A stretch of 64,000 bases of DNA from Mytilus trossulus. Taxonomy: Eukaryota > Mollusca > Bivalvia > Mytilida > Mytilidae. Shown here piece after piece: positions 35,361 through 50,300 of the stretch (position 1 is the stretch's first letter; every line of letters begins with the position of its first letter). The stretch covers positions 77,287,999 through 77,351,998 of the forward strand of contig NC_086382.1 in the NCBI RefSeq assembly GCF_036588685.1, written 5' to 3'. The notes under the pieces were generated by a model. It was not told the origin of the DNA, made no database searches, and saw only the letters and a program-made list of their open reading frames with translations. The translations under genes were made by a program, and so were the position numbers.

Positions 35361-38300
35361 CTACAAAGTTAATAAAAAAAAAATCATAATACATTCTTAT
35401 TCAGGGGGAATGTTGTATGTTAGTTACTTAAAAAGTTGAGAATCATGTTGAAGGCTTGTATGTTTTCTCAAGGTAATTGCTTGTTTTATATATTGTGCTC
35501 CTTATTATATACTAACTGTACAGGGACCTATAGTTGTTAATTTCCGTGTCATTTGGTCTCTTGTGGAGAGTTGTCACATTGGCAATCATACCACATCTTC
35601 TTAGTTTTATATAGCTTGATTGAACCTTGCTATTTATGATAGCCTTTGTACTTTTTACACAATTTGTAGCTTGTTTAAGTTCCTGTTTTACTAAATGTTA
35701 GTATAAACAGACTCTAAAACTTCAATTTCTATATTCTACCTTCAGTAGATAAACATGATAATGAAATGTGTATTGACCAAAACAAAATGCAAGTACACAG
35801 TTTTCTGTTATGGTGCAATAGCTTTAATAGATAACAAGATACTATAATACTGGACCTACTGAGAGCATATCACTTGAAAGCTTTATTTTATCACATAGTT
35901 TCAAAATAAATATAAACATGATAAAAATTCTGGCCATGTATGCTGTGATTGTCTTAAAACATCATAAATCAAAACTAAATATAACCAATCTAACAACTAT
36001 GAATAAAGGCTTACCTCAAAACATCTAGTTAATACAGAATGGAAAATACAACTATAGATAAAGGCTTACCTCAAAACATCTAGTTAATACAGAATGGAAA
36101 ATACAACTATAGATAAAGGCTTACCTCAAAACATCTAGTTAATACAGAATGGAAAATACAACTATAGATAAAGGCTTACCTCAAAACATCTAGTTAATAC
36201 AGAATGGAAAATACAACTATAGATAAAGGCTTACCTCAAAACATCTAGTTAATACAGAATGGAAAATACAACTATAGATAAAGGCTTACCTCAAAACATC
36301 TAGTTAATACAGAATGGAAAATTCCTGGCATTATGTGTTTATGAATGTACTGTTGTGGACTAATATCTTTAGTTTTTATCTGCAAATGTTAAAGTTACAA
36401 TGATGAGATTAATGAGCCGATAGATATAACTATGGTATTAGTACCTGAGTAAGACACACCTCTAAAGTAGACATTCATATCATTTTAACATTGTAACACA
36501 ATAAATGTAATATTGCACATGTATTGTGAAAATACCAATTTGATGAATTTTCAAGATTACAAAATTATATTAATTTTTCATTTTACTGTTTGCAACTGCC
36601 ATATTTTCTGCATGTTTTTTTCAAGTGCTTTGATGAACTTCTGTCTGACATTTAATGTCATTGGCCGATATCAACTGGATCCAAACTTTAATAACAATTT
36701 TTTCTTCTAGTGACAATAATTACAGCGAAAGTTATTCAAATCTATTAACGTAGTACGTTTATCATTTTTCAAGATGGATGATTTTTATTTCCCAGTCAGC
36801 CTTTTAGACATTTTGTTTGTTTGTGTCTCTCTTATATATTCACAGCAGCATAATATACAATATATGATTAGATTAGAGCAATACTGGTGGCATCTAGGAC
36901 ACCTATTAACTTCTGATGGTAGCACCAGAGGAATACCTGACCTTTCACAGTCACAGGATAATGACTCTCAAGACTTTTGACTATCATTTGACCATTTCCT
37001 CTATATTAAGTCTATTCTCTCATCATTATTTCTAACATCCTTTCCCCCTGCTTACCCAACAATCTCTATGGTAACATATCCATTAAATTCTCATTATACT
37101 ACCACTGTTTTCTATCAACATTTCTAATGTCATACATTTTTTTTGTACATCTAAGCCCCAACAATTTTGTCCCCTGACGTTTCTATGGTTACGTACCTTG
37201 TCTATAAGTTTAGTTTTCTGGTAATGTCTTTCGTTATACCACATCTGTTTTCCTATTAACATTTCTAATGTCATACAACCTAATCCCCAACAGTCTGTCA
37301 CTCCAGTTAACTTTAAGCTGTCATCTCCATTCATTATCTATAAAAAAAATATATAAAGATTTCATTCATTATCTATAATAAAAAGTCAGTTTTCCTAACA
37401 AAGGTCATGTTTCGTCACTCCACCTTCCTCCAATAACAAAAACTCGTCACCACAAAGAAATGCACAACTAAACATTTCAGACTTCTATCAATAAAATCAA
37501 TCAATATGTATACCCATTTTGTTTCATGTCTGCTGATATTTAAGTTATATCTAACCTTCAATTTCAGGGGTGTTAATTAAAATACTAACTTCAATGGCAT
37601 ATTTTTGAAGATCATACATCATAATGTTCTAACATGTAAGCCGTGGTGTATTTGTTACTGCATCAGACTACTTACAAATGTTCCTGGGTTTATCCCCGGT
37701 CAGGAGAGAAAATTTCAGGGACTGAATTTTTGGTTCTCCCTTGACATCATTTGCGAGTATGGTCTTGAGGAAAAGATGATAGTCCATGCAGAAAGAGACA
37801 ATAAATTGCTGACCAGTGTTGAGAGAGAGACATATCTCTTGCATGTAAAGGACACACTTCTAGATTTCGAAAAAGAGCAGACTAATGCAGCTATATGGCA
37901 GCACTTGCACCCACAAAGTGGAAAGGGTTTAATAAACATGCAATAACTTGTTTCCCAAATCCACTATAAACATGTTTGAACTAACTAAACATGCTATTTC
38001 ATTATTCATTTTTTACCTCACGAAAATATGCTTAAATAAACATGCTATTTCTTCAATGTTTTATGCTGATGAAACAAAACAATAATATAGACTAACCTCT
38101 GGGGGTGTAAGACATGGGGGCAAAGACTGCTTGATATAACCAACATCAAAGTCTGTATTACTAGGTACAGAGAGAGACAAGTTTGATATCAGGATATGCT
38201 TTCTGATGGGGTCAAGGAACAACATATTGGAAGCTGGAAAAAACAAAGGTTTTAGAAATACAAAAGTCATCATGTATTAAAAAAAGTTTGAAAAGCATTG

Positions 38301-41300
38301 GTATAACTGTTCTCCACTAATTTTACACACAACAGGAGCCCCATGTGGAGCAGGATCAACTCAGCCTTCCAGTGCACTTGCGATCACCCCAATTTTTGAT
38401 TGGTTTCTTGTTACTCAGTGGTTTTTATGTTGCGTTTTGTGTATTGTTGTTGGTCTTCTTCTTTCTTTGTTTTTTTCCATGGTGTTTTTAAACTGATGAG
38501 TATGAATGTCCCTTAGGTGTCTTTTGCCTCTCATGAAGATAAATAACAGCTTCTAGTATTTGTAAAAGGTATTCTTGTATTATAACAGTGTTTTTAAAAG
38601 TCACTACGACCTACATATAACTTACTAGTCCAATATAAATAGATAATTCCACATTTATCATGTAGATAAATTACAGCATCTAGTATTTGTAGAAGGTATT
38701 CTTGTACAATAACAGGGTTTAATAACATTCTGCTCTGCAGTAAATCTTCTAATGTTCCTCCTGTAATAGAAACACAGTTTAAGTTACCATCAAGACTTGC
38801 TTTACTTAATCATCTCTTACCTTAATTACAAACATTTGTTAACATTTTTTTTTAGTGTAATGTTTAACTTTATCAGCAATTTGTCCAATTTTACTTTGAT
38901 TTTTCAAAATGCTTAATATTTGTTAAGATTATAAACATGAATTGATACTCAACAATATTAGGCAATAACATATGTTCATGTCCATCCGCAATAATTAATT
39001 ATACACATTCATACAACTGTTTATATACAATTATCACATCATTTTGGATGAGTAAAATAGTTTTTTTTAATTGCTTGATATTTTATTTCATAATCTCTCA
39101 ACACCCACCCCCCTCTTCAAAAAAATCAACCTTTTTCAAGACAAATTGCTGATGGAATAATTGCATTTTATTTTTGATACTGACTTCATCAGCTTGTATA
39201 TCAGCCTACTCTAAAGGGCTCGCTTGATATTTTCTTGCTGATAATGCTATCATTTTATATGTATCAACAACTTGTTTCCATTTGTTTGAAATTATCCTAT
39301 TATCAATTAACTTCCTCACGCCTTTAATGATGACCCAAATATAATTAAGTTAAAACACAATCAAATTTTGAACGAAAATTGGAGAATTGAACATGAAAAA
39401 ATACTTAGTTCTAAAGAATGTGGTCGATATATATTGCCAAACTAAAACTTAATGTATATATGTCCTTCCTAACTGTACACTGAATGTGACAATATGTTGC
39501 CTACCTCTAAAGAATGTGGTACAGATATGAATTTCCTCTATATCATTGTAGACAGCTGCCCATATATGATCTACAATGTGTTTATGTTGTCTGTTGAACA
39601 ATTTCTTATATACTGTATTGTCAATGTCAAAATCATAGTTCTGGAATTTTACCTACAAAATATGTTCAATTTTTTTATGTTTTGATTATCATTTTATGAA
39701 AATCATTCTACCTGTTGATTGAAAAGACTGTAAAATTTTATCTATTAGTTGAGGGGGGATAGGACCTTTATCGGGACTCTGGGATCGGGTGTTTTTAAGC
39801 TTGGGATTTTGGGATTGACACCTTCGGGATCTGGGGATTCTTTTTTTTCGAATTTTGGGAACTCTGGATTCCGTATTTTTAAGCCCGGGATTTTAGTATT
39901 TCAAGTTTTTACGCCTGGGATTTCGGAATCAGGACCCTTCCTATCCCCCCTCTAAGTTTGGGCAGAGGAATAACAAACTATAGTATGAACAGAAAATTTT
40001 TTAAAATCAATCTATATTATATGGCAAATACATGTGAGGTTGTATTAGCTGCATGCTTGTTATTTTCTAGCTAAAATATCCATTTTTATGAACAATTTTA
40101 ATTCAGATCATTTTATTTAATAACCTTTTTAATAACTGTTAAATCATCCATCATGTACACATTGCCAAAGTCACCAAAGGTTGTCATGGTTTCACCATAT
40201 TTAGCATGATCTCTTCTGTAGTGTTCATCTAACTGTAAAATCAAAGAAAGAAAAGTTACAAGTTGGTTTTTATTAGGGAAAGATTCTTTAATATATTATT
40301 TAGTAGGTATATAGGGCCTTAGAAGCCAGCGAGCTAAGTAGTCAAACTACTTTATCACTAGCCTGTCAATTCTGAGGTTGTAAGGTGGAACCTAACAAGA
40401 GGCAGGTGAACTCCACTCCAATCTTAATTGATTAGGATTGCCAGTCAAACTGAAGTTCAGTGGTTCAAAACACCAATCAATCAATACTAGGTTTGTTCAT
40501 TGTTGAAGGAAGTATGAGACTTATTGCTGCTGTTATCAGCATCATCATCATAGGTTTCTAATATATTCCAATTCCATAGATTTTAGTCATTCCAGATTTT
40601 TTGCCCTGATAATAAGATTGGTAATATGTGTAGTTCTTATCACAATTAATGAGAAATGTGTCAATAGGACACAGATGATGCACTAGCTTGCATATCATAT
40701 AAAGTTATAAAAGGACATAACTGAAGAATATTAAAAATTACTCTACCCAAAAGGAGTAAGTTCGGTAAGGGCCAAATGGCCCTGATTATAAAATTGAATG
40801 ATATAAGATAAAATATGTTTTAATTTGTCTTAAAGACATGTGAGAAAGTAAAATAGAACTATTTGTGTCAATATCTTATTCTTAAGCGTTGATTTCTACA
40901 TCCAAAACAGGTAATTTTACAAAATTGGCTGAATTTCAAGGAAATAAAAAACCAGGAAATATAGAGCACAGGGTTTGACAAACTAAATATTAAAGTTAAA
41001 CATGCATAATGTCATTTCAAACATTGTGTTCAAAGATCTGTTTTGTCAACGTATGTGTTCCATGTTACTTGTCCAATAATCAATGCAAAAATTTTCATTG
41101 ATTTTTTTGTGGAAAATAAAATTAAGTACTGTTTGTGACGTCATCAGTAGAAAGCAGGAACGTAAATTTTCAACAAAAAGGCTTAATTCCTATCTAGTCT
41201 ATGTATTAGCTATGATTCATTGTGATATTGGTCAATAAATCCTGATTTGAAAATTTAAGGTTAAAAATAAACTCATCATAGATACCAGGACTAAATTTTG

Positions 41301-44300
41301 TATATACGCCAGACGCATGTTTCGTCTACATAAGACTCATCAGTGATGCTCAGAGGGCCATTTTAGGGCCTTATCGAACCTACTTGATTTGTCTTTTGTG
41401 GTAATAAGCATTGTACATAAGTTTCATAAATTTGGTTGAAGCAAACTAAAGTAAGAGAATGAAAACCTTGGGAAGGTACACTACAGACAGACAGAAGGGT
41501 CAAAATCTTAATACCTGATAATAATACTCCGGAACTGATTTAGAGAAATAATTTCACCTTTCACTGATAAGTGTGGAGATAACGGTATTGCTCTCCACTT
41601 TTTTTTTTTTCGTTAAAAAAAAGGGGAAAAAAATTAATTACATTCTATTTTTATCAGAATCGATACACATATATTGTAATATTTGTTTATTCATACCTGT
41701 GAATTGCTTATATTAATCATAAATCATTATTAAAACTGGTAATTCCAAACCAGGAAGAGATATCAATACAATAATAGAAAATCGATAACGACAAGTGTGA
41801 ATTATTTCCGGAAACTTTTTCTTTCTAAACAAACTAGATATACATATTGATAAATTAGAATTTCATATATACTTATTTATTTTACGGTTGAAAATGAAAT
41901 ATATATACTATAGTCTAGATAAATTGTACTTTATTATTGTTACACAGAGAGAAATAATATTAAAATGTAGGTACCCTTCACTAGAAGGCTGGACTAGTGG
42001 AGTCAATTGTTAACAGCAAGCAATATATTGTTGAATAAAAAAATTAAAAAAAAGATAATAATACTCAGTACAAAAATTGTATAGGGTATAATGATATCTG
42101 TTGGGCAAGATATATCTTACCTTGTTGAACTTATGAGGTTTAAGATTTGGAGGAAATGCAGTAGCTGACATTACTGGGGTATCATAATATCTCTTCAGAG
42201 CTCTGTATACAAACTCTCCCCTGTATAAGATATATCTTACCTTGTAGAACTTATGAGGTTTAAGATTTGGAGGAAATGCAGTAGCTGACATTACTGGGGT
42301 ATCATAATATCTCTTCAGAGCTCTGTATACAAACTCTCCCCTGTATAAGATATATCTTACCTTGTAGAACTTATGAGGTTTAAGATTTGGAGGAAATGCA
42401 GTAGCTGACATTACTGGGGTATCATAATATCTCTTCAGAGCTCTGTATACAAACTCTCCCCTGTATAAGATATATCTTACCTTGTAGAACTTATGAGGTT
42501 TAAGATTTGGAGGAAATGCAGTAGCTGACATTACTGGGGTATCATAATATCTCTTCAGAGCTCTGTATACAAACTCTCCCCTGTATAAGATATATCTTAC
42601 CTTGTAGAACTTATGAGGTTTAAGATTTGGAGGAAATGCAGTAGCTGACATTACTGGGGTATCATAATATCCCTTCAGAGCTCTGTATACAAACTCTCCC
42701 CTGTATAAGATATATCTTACCTTGTAGAACTTATAAGGTTTAAGATTTGGAGGAAATGCAGTAGCTGACATTACTGGGGTATCATAATATCTCTTCAGAG
42801 CTCTGTATACAAACTCTCCTCTTGGCTGGTCAGAAAACCTTCAAAGAAAATATATTTCAATCATGTTGCTCTAACATTATCAAATCTGTCTTTACAACCT
42901 GGTGTCTCATTTGACATATCTGTCTTTACAACCTGATGTCTCATTTGACAAATCTGTCTTTACAACCTGGTGTCTCATTTGACATATCTGTCTTTACAAC
43001 CTGGTGTCTCATTTGACATATCTGTCTTTACAACCTTGTGTCTCATTTGACAAATCTGTCTTTACAACCTGGTGTCTCATTTGACATATCTGTCTTTACA
43101 ACCTGGTGTCTCATTTGACATATCTGTCTTTACAACCTGGTGTCTCATTTGACATATCTGTCTTTACAACCTTGTGTCTCATTTGACATATCTGTCTTTA
43201 CAACCTGGTGTCTCATTTGACATATCTGTCTTTACAACCTGGTGTCTCATTTGACATATCTGTCTTTACAACCTTGTGTCTCATTTGACAAATCTGTCTT
43301 TACAACCTGGTGTCTCATTTGACATATCTGTCTTTACAACCTTGTGTCTCATTTGACAAATCTGTCTTTACAACCTTGTGTCTCATTTGACATATCTGTC
43401 TTTACAACCTGGTGTCTCATTTGACATATCTGTCTTTACAACCTTGTGTCTCATTTGACAAATCTGTCTTTACAACCTGGTGTCTCATTTGACATATCTG
43501 TCTTTACAACCTTGTGTCTCATTTGACATATCTGTCTTTACAACCTGGTGTCTCATTTGACATATCTGTCTTTACAACCTGGTGTCTCATTTGACATATC
43601 TGTCTTTACAACCTTGTGTCTCATTTGACATATCTGTCTTTACAACCTTGTGTCTCATTTGACATATCTGTCTTTACAACCTGGTGTCTCATTTGACATA
43701 TCTGTCTTTACAACCTGGTGTCTCATTTGACATATCTGTCTTTACAACCTTGTGTCTCATTTGACATATCTGTCTTTACAACCTTGTGTCTCATTTGACA
43801 TATCTGTCTTTACAACCTGGTGTCTCATTTGACAAATCTGTCTTTACAACCTGGTGTCTCATTTGACATATCTGTGACCTTTCATAACTGTTTTATTTGC
43901 TAAGAAAGGCCATAAAATTTTATTTCTGTGGATTCATTATCATTCCTTGGGTGCTAATTTTGAGAATTGTATTTTTCTGGTGTAGAAAAAAACAATTTAA
44001 AATGCCATTATTCTCTATTCTTTGAGCCTTTTGGTCATTATCCTCTATTCTGTTAACCCCATCCAAGGGGGCTCTTTTAACAAATAATCTCTCAACCAAA
44101 ATTGATGGTAAATTGTACTGAAATGTTTATGACTGATGCTATATTGTAACTGAAGTGTTAATTTCTATGTCATTTGGTCTCTTGCAGAGAGTTGTCTCTT
44201 TGGCAGTCATACAACATCTTCTATTTTTAATTAAATTGGATATTCAGATATTATGGTGTAGGACAATGTTCATTCATATTTTACAAAGTATTTTAAAATG

Positions 44301-47300
44301 TGTTATAATATGTAGCCTTTTCATCTAAATTTGGGTTTTTCATGTAAAATTAGAAAAGAAGGTGAAAAAGTCTTTGTGAGACCCCGAAATTGAAAGTATT
44401 ATCATTTTCTTTTATTAAAGTATTGTCAATCAATTAAAAATCACCAAACAAATACTCGTGATTTGGAACTGGCTGTTATCAAAGGGAACCAATTCAATCT
44501 CGATCTCAATGTGTTTAAATCTCAGGAGAGATAAATCTTGTTACACTAGTGGGTATCTCGTCAACTATAGTCGTTTTCTAAAACATATTTTGGATACATG
44601 TATTTATTTTGCTTAACCAAATTGTTTTATTATTAATTCATCACTTTGTGCTCGCAAAGTAAACTTTAATAGCAACCCTGAGTATGTATTTGTTATGCAA
44701 TCTTTTGTGTTTTTGTGAAAAGATTGTTTTCTGTGCGTTGATGCCATATAGTTGATAATAAAAAATATGCATGGGAGTTAAAAAATGAGATGTGTGAAAA
44801 AAAATGTCCATTCACATTAAAGCAAATAAACCTGACTCGTAATTTTTACATATAAGAGACAAATCAGGCAGTATAATATAATTTGTCAAATGATGGGTTG
44901 TTAATGGGTGGGAGCCATTGTGACACTGATAAGGGGTTGGACAGAATTATGGGAACTATGGAATGAGAGGACTAGAAATAAGAATATGATGGATGAAAGC
45001 TTGAGGCAGGGTGATTTTAATCGCGAGAAAAGTGTTGTTTAAACAGAGATAATTCTTGTTGATGAAAAATGGGAGTGCAGGGGAACAGAATACGGAAGGA
45101 AGTAGGAGTTTGGGGAGGGAACTGGGAATCAATTACCTGTGTCCACCTAACTGAAAGCCATTAAAGAAATAAAGGAGTGTGGTCTGCCATGTATGTAAAT
45201 AAATTCATCATAAATACCAGGACTAAATTTTGTCTATACGTCAGACGCGTTTTCGTCTACAAAAAGACTCATCAGTGACGCTCGAATCCAAAAAAGTTAA
45301 ATAGCGAAATAAAGTACAAAGTTGAAGAGCATTGAGGACCAAAGTTCTTAAAAGTTTTGCCAAAACAAGCTAAGGTAATCTATGCCTGAGGTAGAAAAGG
45401 ATCCATTGTGCAGGGGATACAGATCACAGATTGGTCTAATTTGACAACTGTTTAAAATACGATGGATGCCTAATGTAATAGCGCTATCTAAATAAAATAA
45501 ATGAAAACAATATATATTTTTTTCAATCAGTTCAATTTTTATTATGTAGACCAAAAGTAGAGAAATATAGCATAGAATGACTCCAATAAGAAAGCAGCCG
45601 GCAGAGCGCAGCTTCCAATGGTCGGACTCCATACGTCGGGCCACAAACATCTCCATCAATGCATGATGTTAACATCTACATACAGTTTTACTGCTTTCAA
45701 TCATCAAACAAATGGAAGTTTTTAACGACCTTGACTGGCTATACAGCCCTTGCACGGTCGGTACTCTCAACAGTATATTTCCAAACAACTTATATAAAAT
45801 GATTAAGTCTTTCAACAAGGGTTATAAATAATAAGCAACGATGCAAAAATTGAATTATAAAACATAAATAAGTCTCTTTAAAAAAAGATTTCAAAACAGT
45901 AATATCTATTCTATTTAACAAATACGTACTGAATAGTGTCATGTACCAGAAACAAACAATGGTTTGGAACAAACTATATCACTACGAACGACAACTCGAC
46001 CTAGAATGTTACTCACATTTGTTGATAATGTAAACAAACATCGATTCACAAAACACGATAATATGTAGCAATTAACAACAATCAGAATGCTGTAGTAAAG
46101 ATCATCAGGAAATTAATCTGGTTTGCCGCCAGGAGATGCCAATAAGTGATATTTTACAAAATCATGTTTTCGGTGGACGTGATGAACCGTCCTTGACAAA
46201 ATTACAAATAATTCAGGTATCTAACATTTCTAACATATATTGATACCACGATAATACATTGATAATTCTGCCTTGTTAATTATACCTTATTGTCAAAGAA
46301 TATAGCAATAGTTATGTCGTCAACGGCCAAAGAAAAAATCGTGATGATCATGCATGGAATTCCGGAAATTGACAGTCTCCAAAAATATTAAATTCTAAAA
46401 TTGAGTTATCGTCCTTTTCGCGCCAGAAGACTATTGAAAAGGCTATAATATGTACATAAACTTTTAATAAAATCATCGATCTCATCCGTGTGCTCCATAA
46501 AAGGAGAGAAATACAAAAGAAGAAGATTGGCGGAAATTTTAAGGTACCATGCTGTTACCGTGGATACTTACTCGGCAGACAGGAAGTAACACAATTTTAC
46601 TGCACACTTGAGCTCATCACATGGTGCTGTTGAATGTTTACCCAGACTATAACAAAATTCGTAAGGGTTCCGCGGAACCCAGTGTCTCGCCTACTTTTGC
46701 TGTTAATCACAGGCTCAACAAAAATGAGGAAAAAAATCAATAAAATTATTCCTGTTGATACTATCTTTTGATCGTAAAAAGCTTCTGTCCAGGTTTGGTA
46801 AAAATCCAAGATAGTTTATGAATCTAATAAATGTTTTTAAACTTTAACTGCAGACTGTATGTAATGTTAACTGGAAGAAAAACTAAGTCCATTTATAAGT
46901 AAAATACAGATACACATGTACAAAATTTTAACAAAATTTCCTTCTTGATACTAGCTTTTGATCATAAAAAAGCTTCTGTCCAAGTTTGGTACAAATCCAA
47001 AATGGTATAGGAAAGAAGAAAGTTATTAAAAAAATTCAAACTTTAACGACAAAGTGCATGTGTTGTTTCCTGGCAGAAAATCTAAGTCCATTTAAAAGTA
47101 AAATACTGAAAAAATTGAAATTTATTTTTAAAAAATTTACTTCTGGATACTATCTTATGATCATAAACAAGCTTCTGTCCAAGTTTGGTAGAAATCAAGT
47201 ATAGTTTAAGAAAGTTATTAAAATTTCAAAAACTTTAACCACAGAGTGAATGTAATGTTTACCTGCAGAAAAACTAAGTCCATTTATAAGTAAAATACTG

Positions 47301-50300
47301 AAAAAATGGAATTTTATTTTTACAAAATTCACTTCTGGATACTATCTTTTGATCATAATCAAGCTTCTGTCCAAGTTTGGTAGAAATCCAGTATAGTTTA
47401 AGAAAGTTATTAAAATTTTAAAAACTTTAACCACAGAGTGAATATTTGTGGACGCCGCCGACGACGACGCCAACGCCGACGGAAAGTAGGATCGCTATGT
47501 CTCGCTTTTTCGACTAAAGTCGAAGGCTCGACAATAAATCATTGACATCTGTTACCATGGATACTTACTCTGCAGACAGGAAGTAACACCATTTTACTGC
47601 ACACTTGAGCTCATCACATGGTGCTGTTGAATGTTTACCCAGACTATAACATAAATCATTCACATCAGGGCAGCATCCATATGGCCATTGTCCATCCAGA
47701 GTATGATTCAGACCTATAAAACCTTCTCTCACCTGAAAAGAACAATCACATGAGACAGGTTTGCAGTTACCTGGTTTTTGTAAACACAGAGTTATTTCAC
47801 GTTCTAGAACATAGTAAAGCATGTAAAGTTTACTGAGTTTCAGATAGCAGTATATCACAATGTATATGTAACTATACTCAACACCAAATGAAGCACACAA
47901 CCTCTCTTAAGGTCTTTGAAGTAAAATATACTTTTCAAATAACTTTTTCAACCATGCAACCATGCATGTATGTTTGGCAAATGTTTGGTGTGAGCCAAGG
48001 CTTTGTGTTGAAGGCCGTACCTAGACCTATAACTGTTTACTTTTATAAATTGTTCCTTGGATGGAGAATTGTCTCATTGGCACTCATACCATATTTCAAA
48101 GAGAGAAAAATATTCAATGCATGACCTAACAACACTTTAATTTGTGAATGCGCGTAGTGCACAAGTTAATTATCAGTGTTGTTTGGTCACCAGTTGAATA
48201 TTCGTTCAATTTAAACTCTTTGATTAGTTATTGAAAATGAACACGGAATTCAGTGATAAGTTTGTCAATGAAAAATCTCCAATTATGAGACCGAAACTCC
48301 AGCTCCAAAAATTCAATTCTCCAATTATGACTTAATAACTCTGTCACATGTATGTCTCTAAATCAGTAAAAGGCTTCTGTCAAAGTTTTGTAAAACTCTC
48401 TGAAGATTGAAAAAATAATTAATGTGTAACAAATTTTAAAACCAGACTGAATATTTTTGTTTACTGTACATGTTGAAAAAAATCTAAGTCCATTTATCAG
48501 TAAAGTACGTAAAAATGGATCCTTATTGTGTATGTGTTTATAATTTATACTTGTATTTACCATAATAAAAATATTGTTTACACTAAAAATGAAAATAAAT
48601 ATATTTAAAAATTTGGCTCTGGAAACTGTATTATTGTCATAAACAAGCTACTGTCTAAATTTCCTTGAAGGTTTGACAAAATTATTGATGACTGAAAAAT
48701 TTTCACCACAGAATCACAGACTGAAATTATGGTCTTAGTTTTAAAGGAGAATCGTCTAATATGCCCTTAATTTTTTAACTATATACAAACCATGACTAAA
48801 CTAAATTCATGATTCTATAATTATTGTAGGTAACCGGTCGATATAAATACATTAGAAAACCTGTAAAAGGTAAACAGTTAAATTCCATCTTTGATAAGTT
48901 TTTTGGATGTAGTGGATTTACTGTAATATAATCAATAATCTTCTTATCTCATATATGTTGTACGTTATTACTGAATAACAGTTTAGAAAAGAGAACTGTG
49001 TGAATTATTTTTTTCTAAATATGGCCATGTCTCGTCCACAAGGACAATGTCCTATACAATGTCAGTTATGTGAAGGAGACCCTAAAGTAAAATGGAAGTG
49101 TCTGGACTGTGACTTATTGATGTGTAGTAAATGTAAGGATAAAATACATTCTAAATTCAAGTCAGAAAAAGTCCATAGAATCATTGACATTAAGGAAGTA
49201 GGCCAACTAGGCAAGGAAATGGTATCCACATCTGGTCAGCCAAAAGCAAGAGTAAGCAGTTCTCCAACTAATGTTAAACTAATTAACATTAAAGAATACA
49301 AGACCAAAATTGAGAACATAAATTTGTTGGCAGTATCCCTGGATGGTTCATTATGGATTGGTGATGGAAATGAGAAGAAAGGTTTCCACCTCTTTACATC
49401 ATATACAGCGCTACAGAATGTTAAACTAGTAGGAGATAAAGTAAAAGTCATATCCAGTTTTAATCTGTTGGTATGGGATGTAGCTGTTACTCCTAACAAT
49501 GATATTCTACTGGCTACAGGTATAACAGTGGAATCAAGACTGAAGCAGATCAAGGCGGGATCTAATAAAGTGACAGATTCTATATACTTTGTAGAACTGT
49601 CTTATATCAAAAGTGTTCATGTGACAAAAGATGGCAGAGTGATAGTAGGTGGAGATAATGTGGTTGTTGTTATGGATACAGATGGTAAACATCTGACAAG
49701 GTATGAAAAGGATGAATACAAGAAACTTATATTTGATGGAAATATTCTGTCTATAACCAGTACCCTGAACGGTAATATGTTTGTGGCCCAGCCATATTCT
49801 AATCCAAGAGTATTTGTGTTAGGTAAAGGAGCTGTCATCAATAATTATACAGGACCTCCTTCTATAAACAGGCATAGTTCATTCAATCCTCTGTCTGTTA
49901 TAACCACACCAATGGACAATGTTATTGTAACTGATTATAGCAGTCATACACTACATATACTGGACAACACTGGTCAACTACTGACCACCTATAATACCAA
50001 AGACATAGGTATAGAATATCCAAAATCCCTGGCCATAACAATGGAAGGACCCTTTGCAGTGTTGTATATAGGATGTTATACATGGTCATATGAAGACAGT
50101 TCTGACATTGGAAGGCTGTACAAAATGAACATTATTGGATGTTAAATAAGTTTTCTTTAAATATCTTAACATTCAACAAAAACAAAACCAGACAAGATAA
50201 AACATTCTGATGTTGATGTTAAATGTAAACTGTATGTAACTGTAACAAATTATAAAAATAAATGTATACATGTATAATTTTTGGATGTTACAAGTATTCT

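Noticed and set aside
37605-37946. 113-codon plus-strand ORF in the pseudokinase gene
   Set aside because: Lies wholly in a dispersed repeat within an intron on the other strand.
39749-39955. Gly/Phe-rich 68-codon ORF
   Set aside because: Produced by the GGGATT repeats of a TIR element.
45348-45659. Minus-strand ORF MEMFVARRMESDHWKLRSAG followed by a hydrophobic stretch, like a signal anchor
   Set aside because: Half of it lies in the dispersed repeat at 45195-45460 and no splice partner was found. It stays a weak possibility for a first exon because the local GC content is raised.
46315-46392. Plus-strand 25-codon ORF MSSTAKEKIVMIMHGIPEID
   Set aside because: Short, with no supporting splice or promoter signal and no recognised homology.
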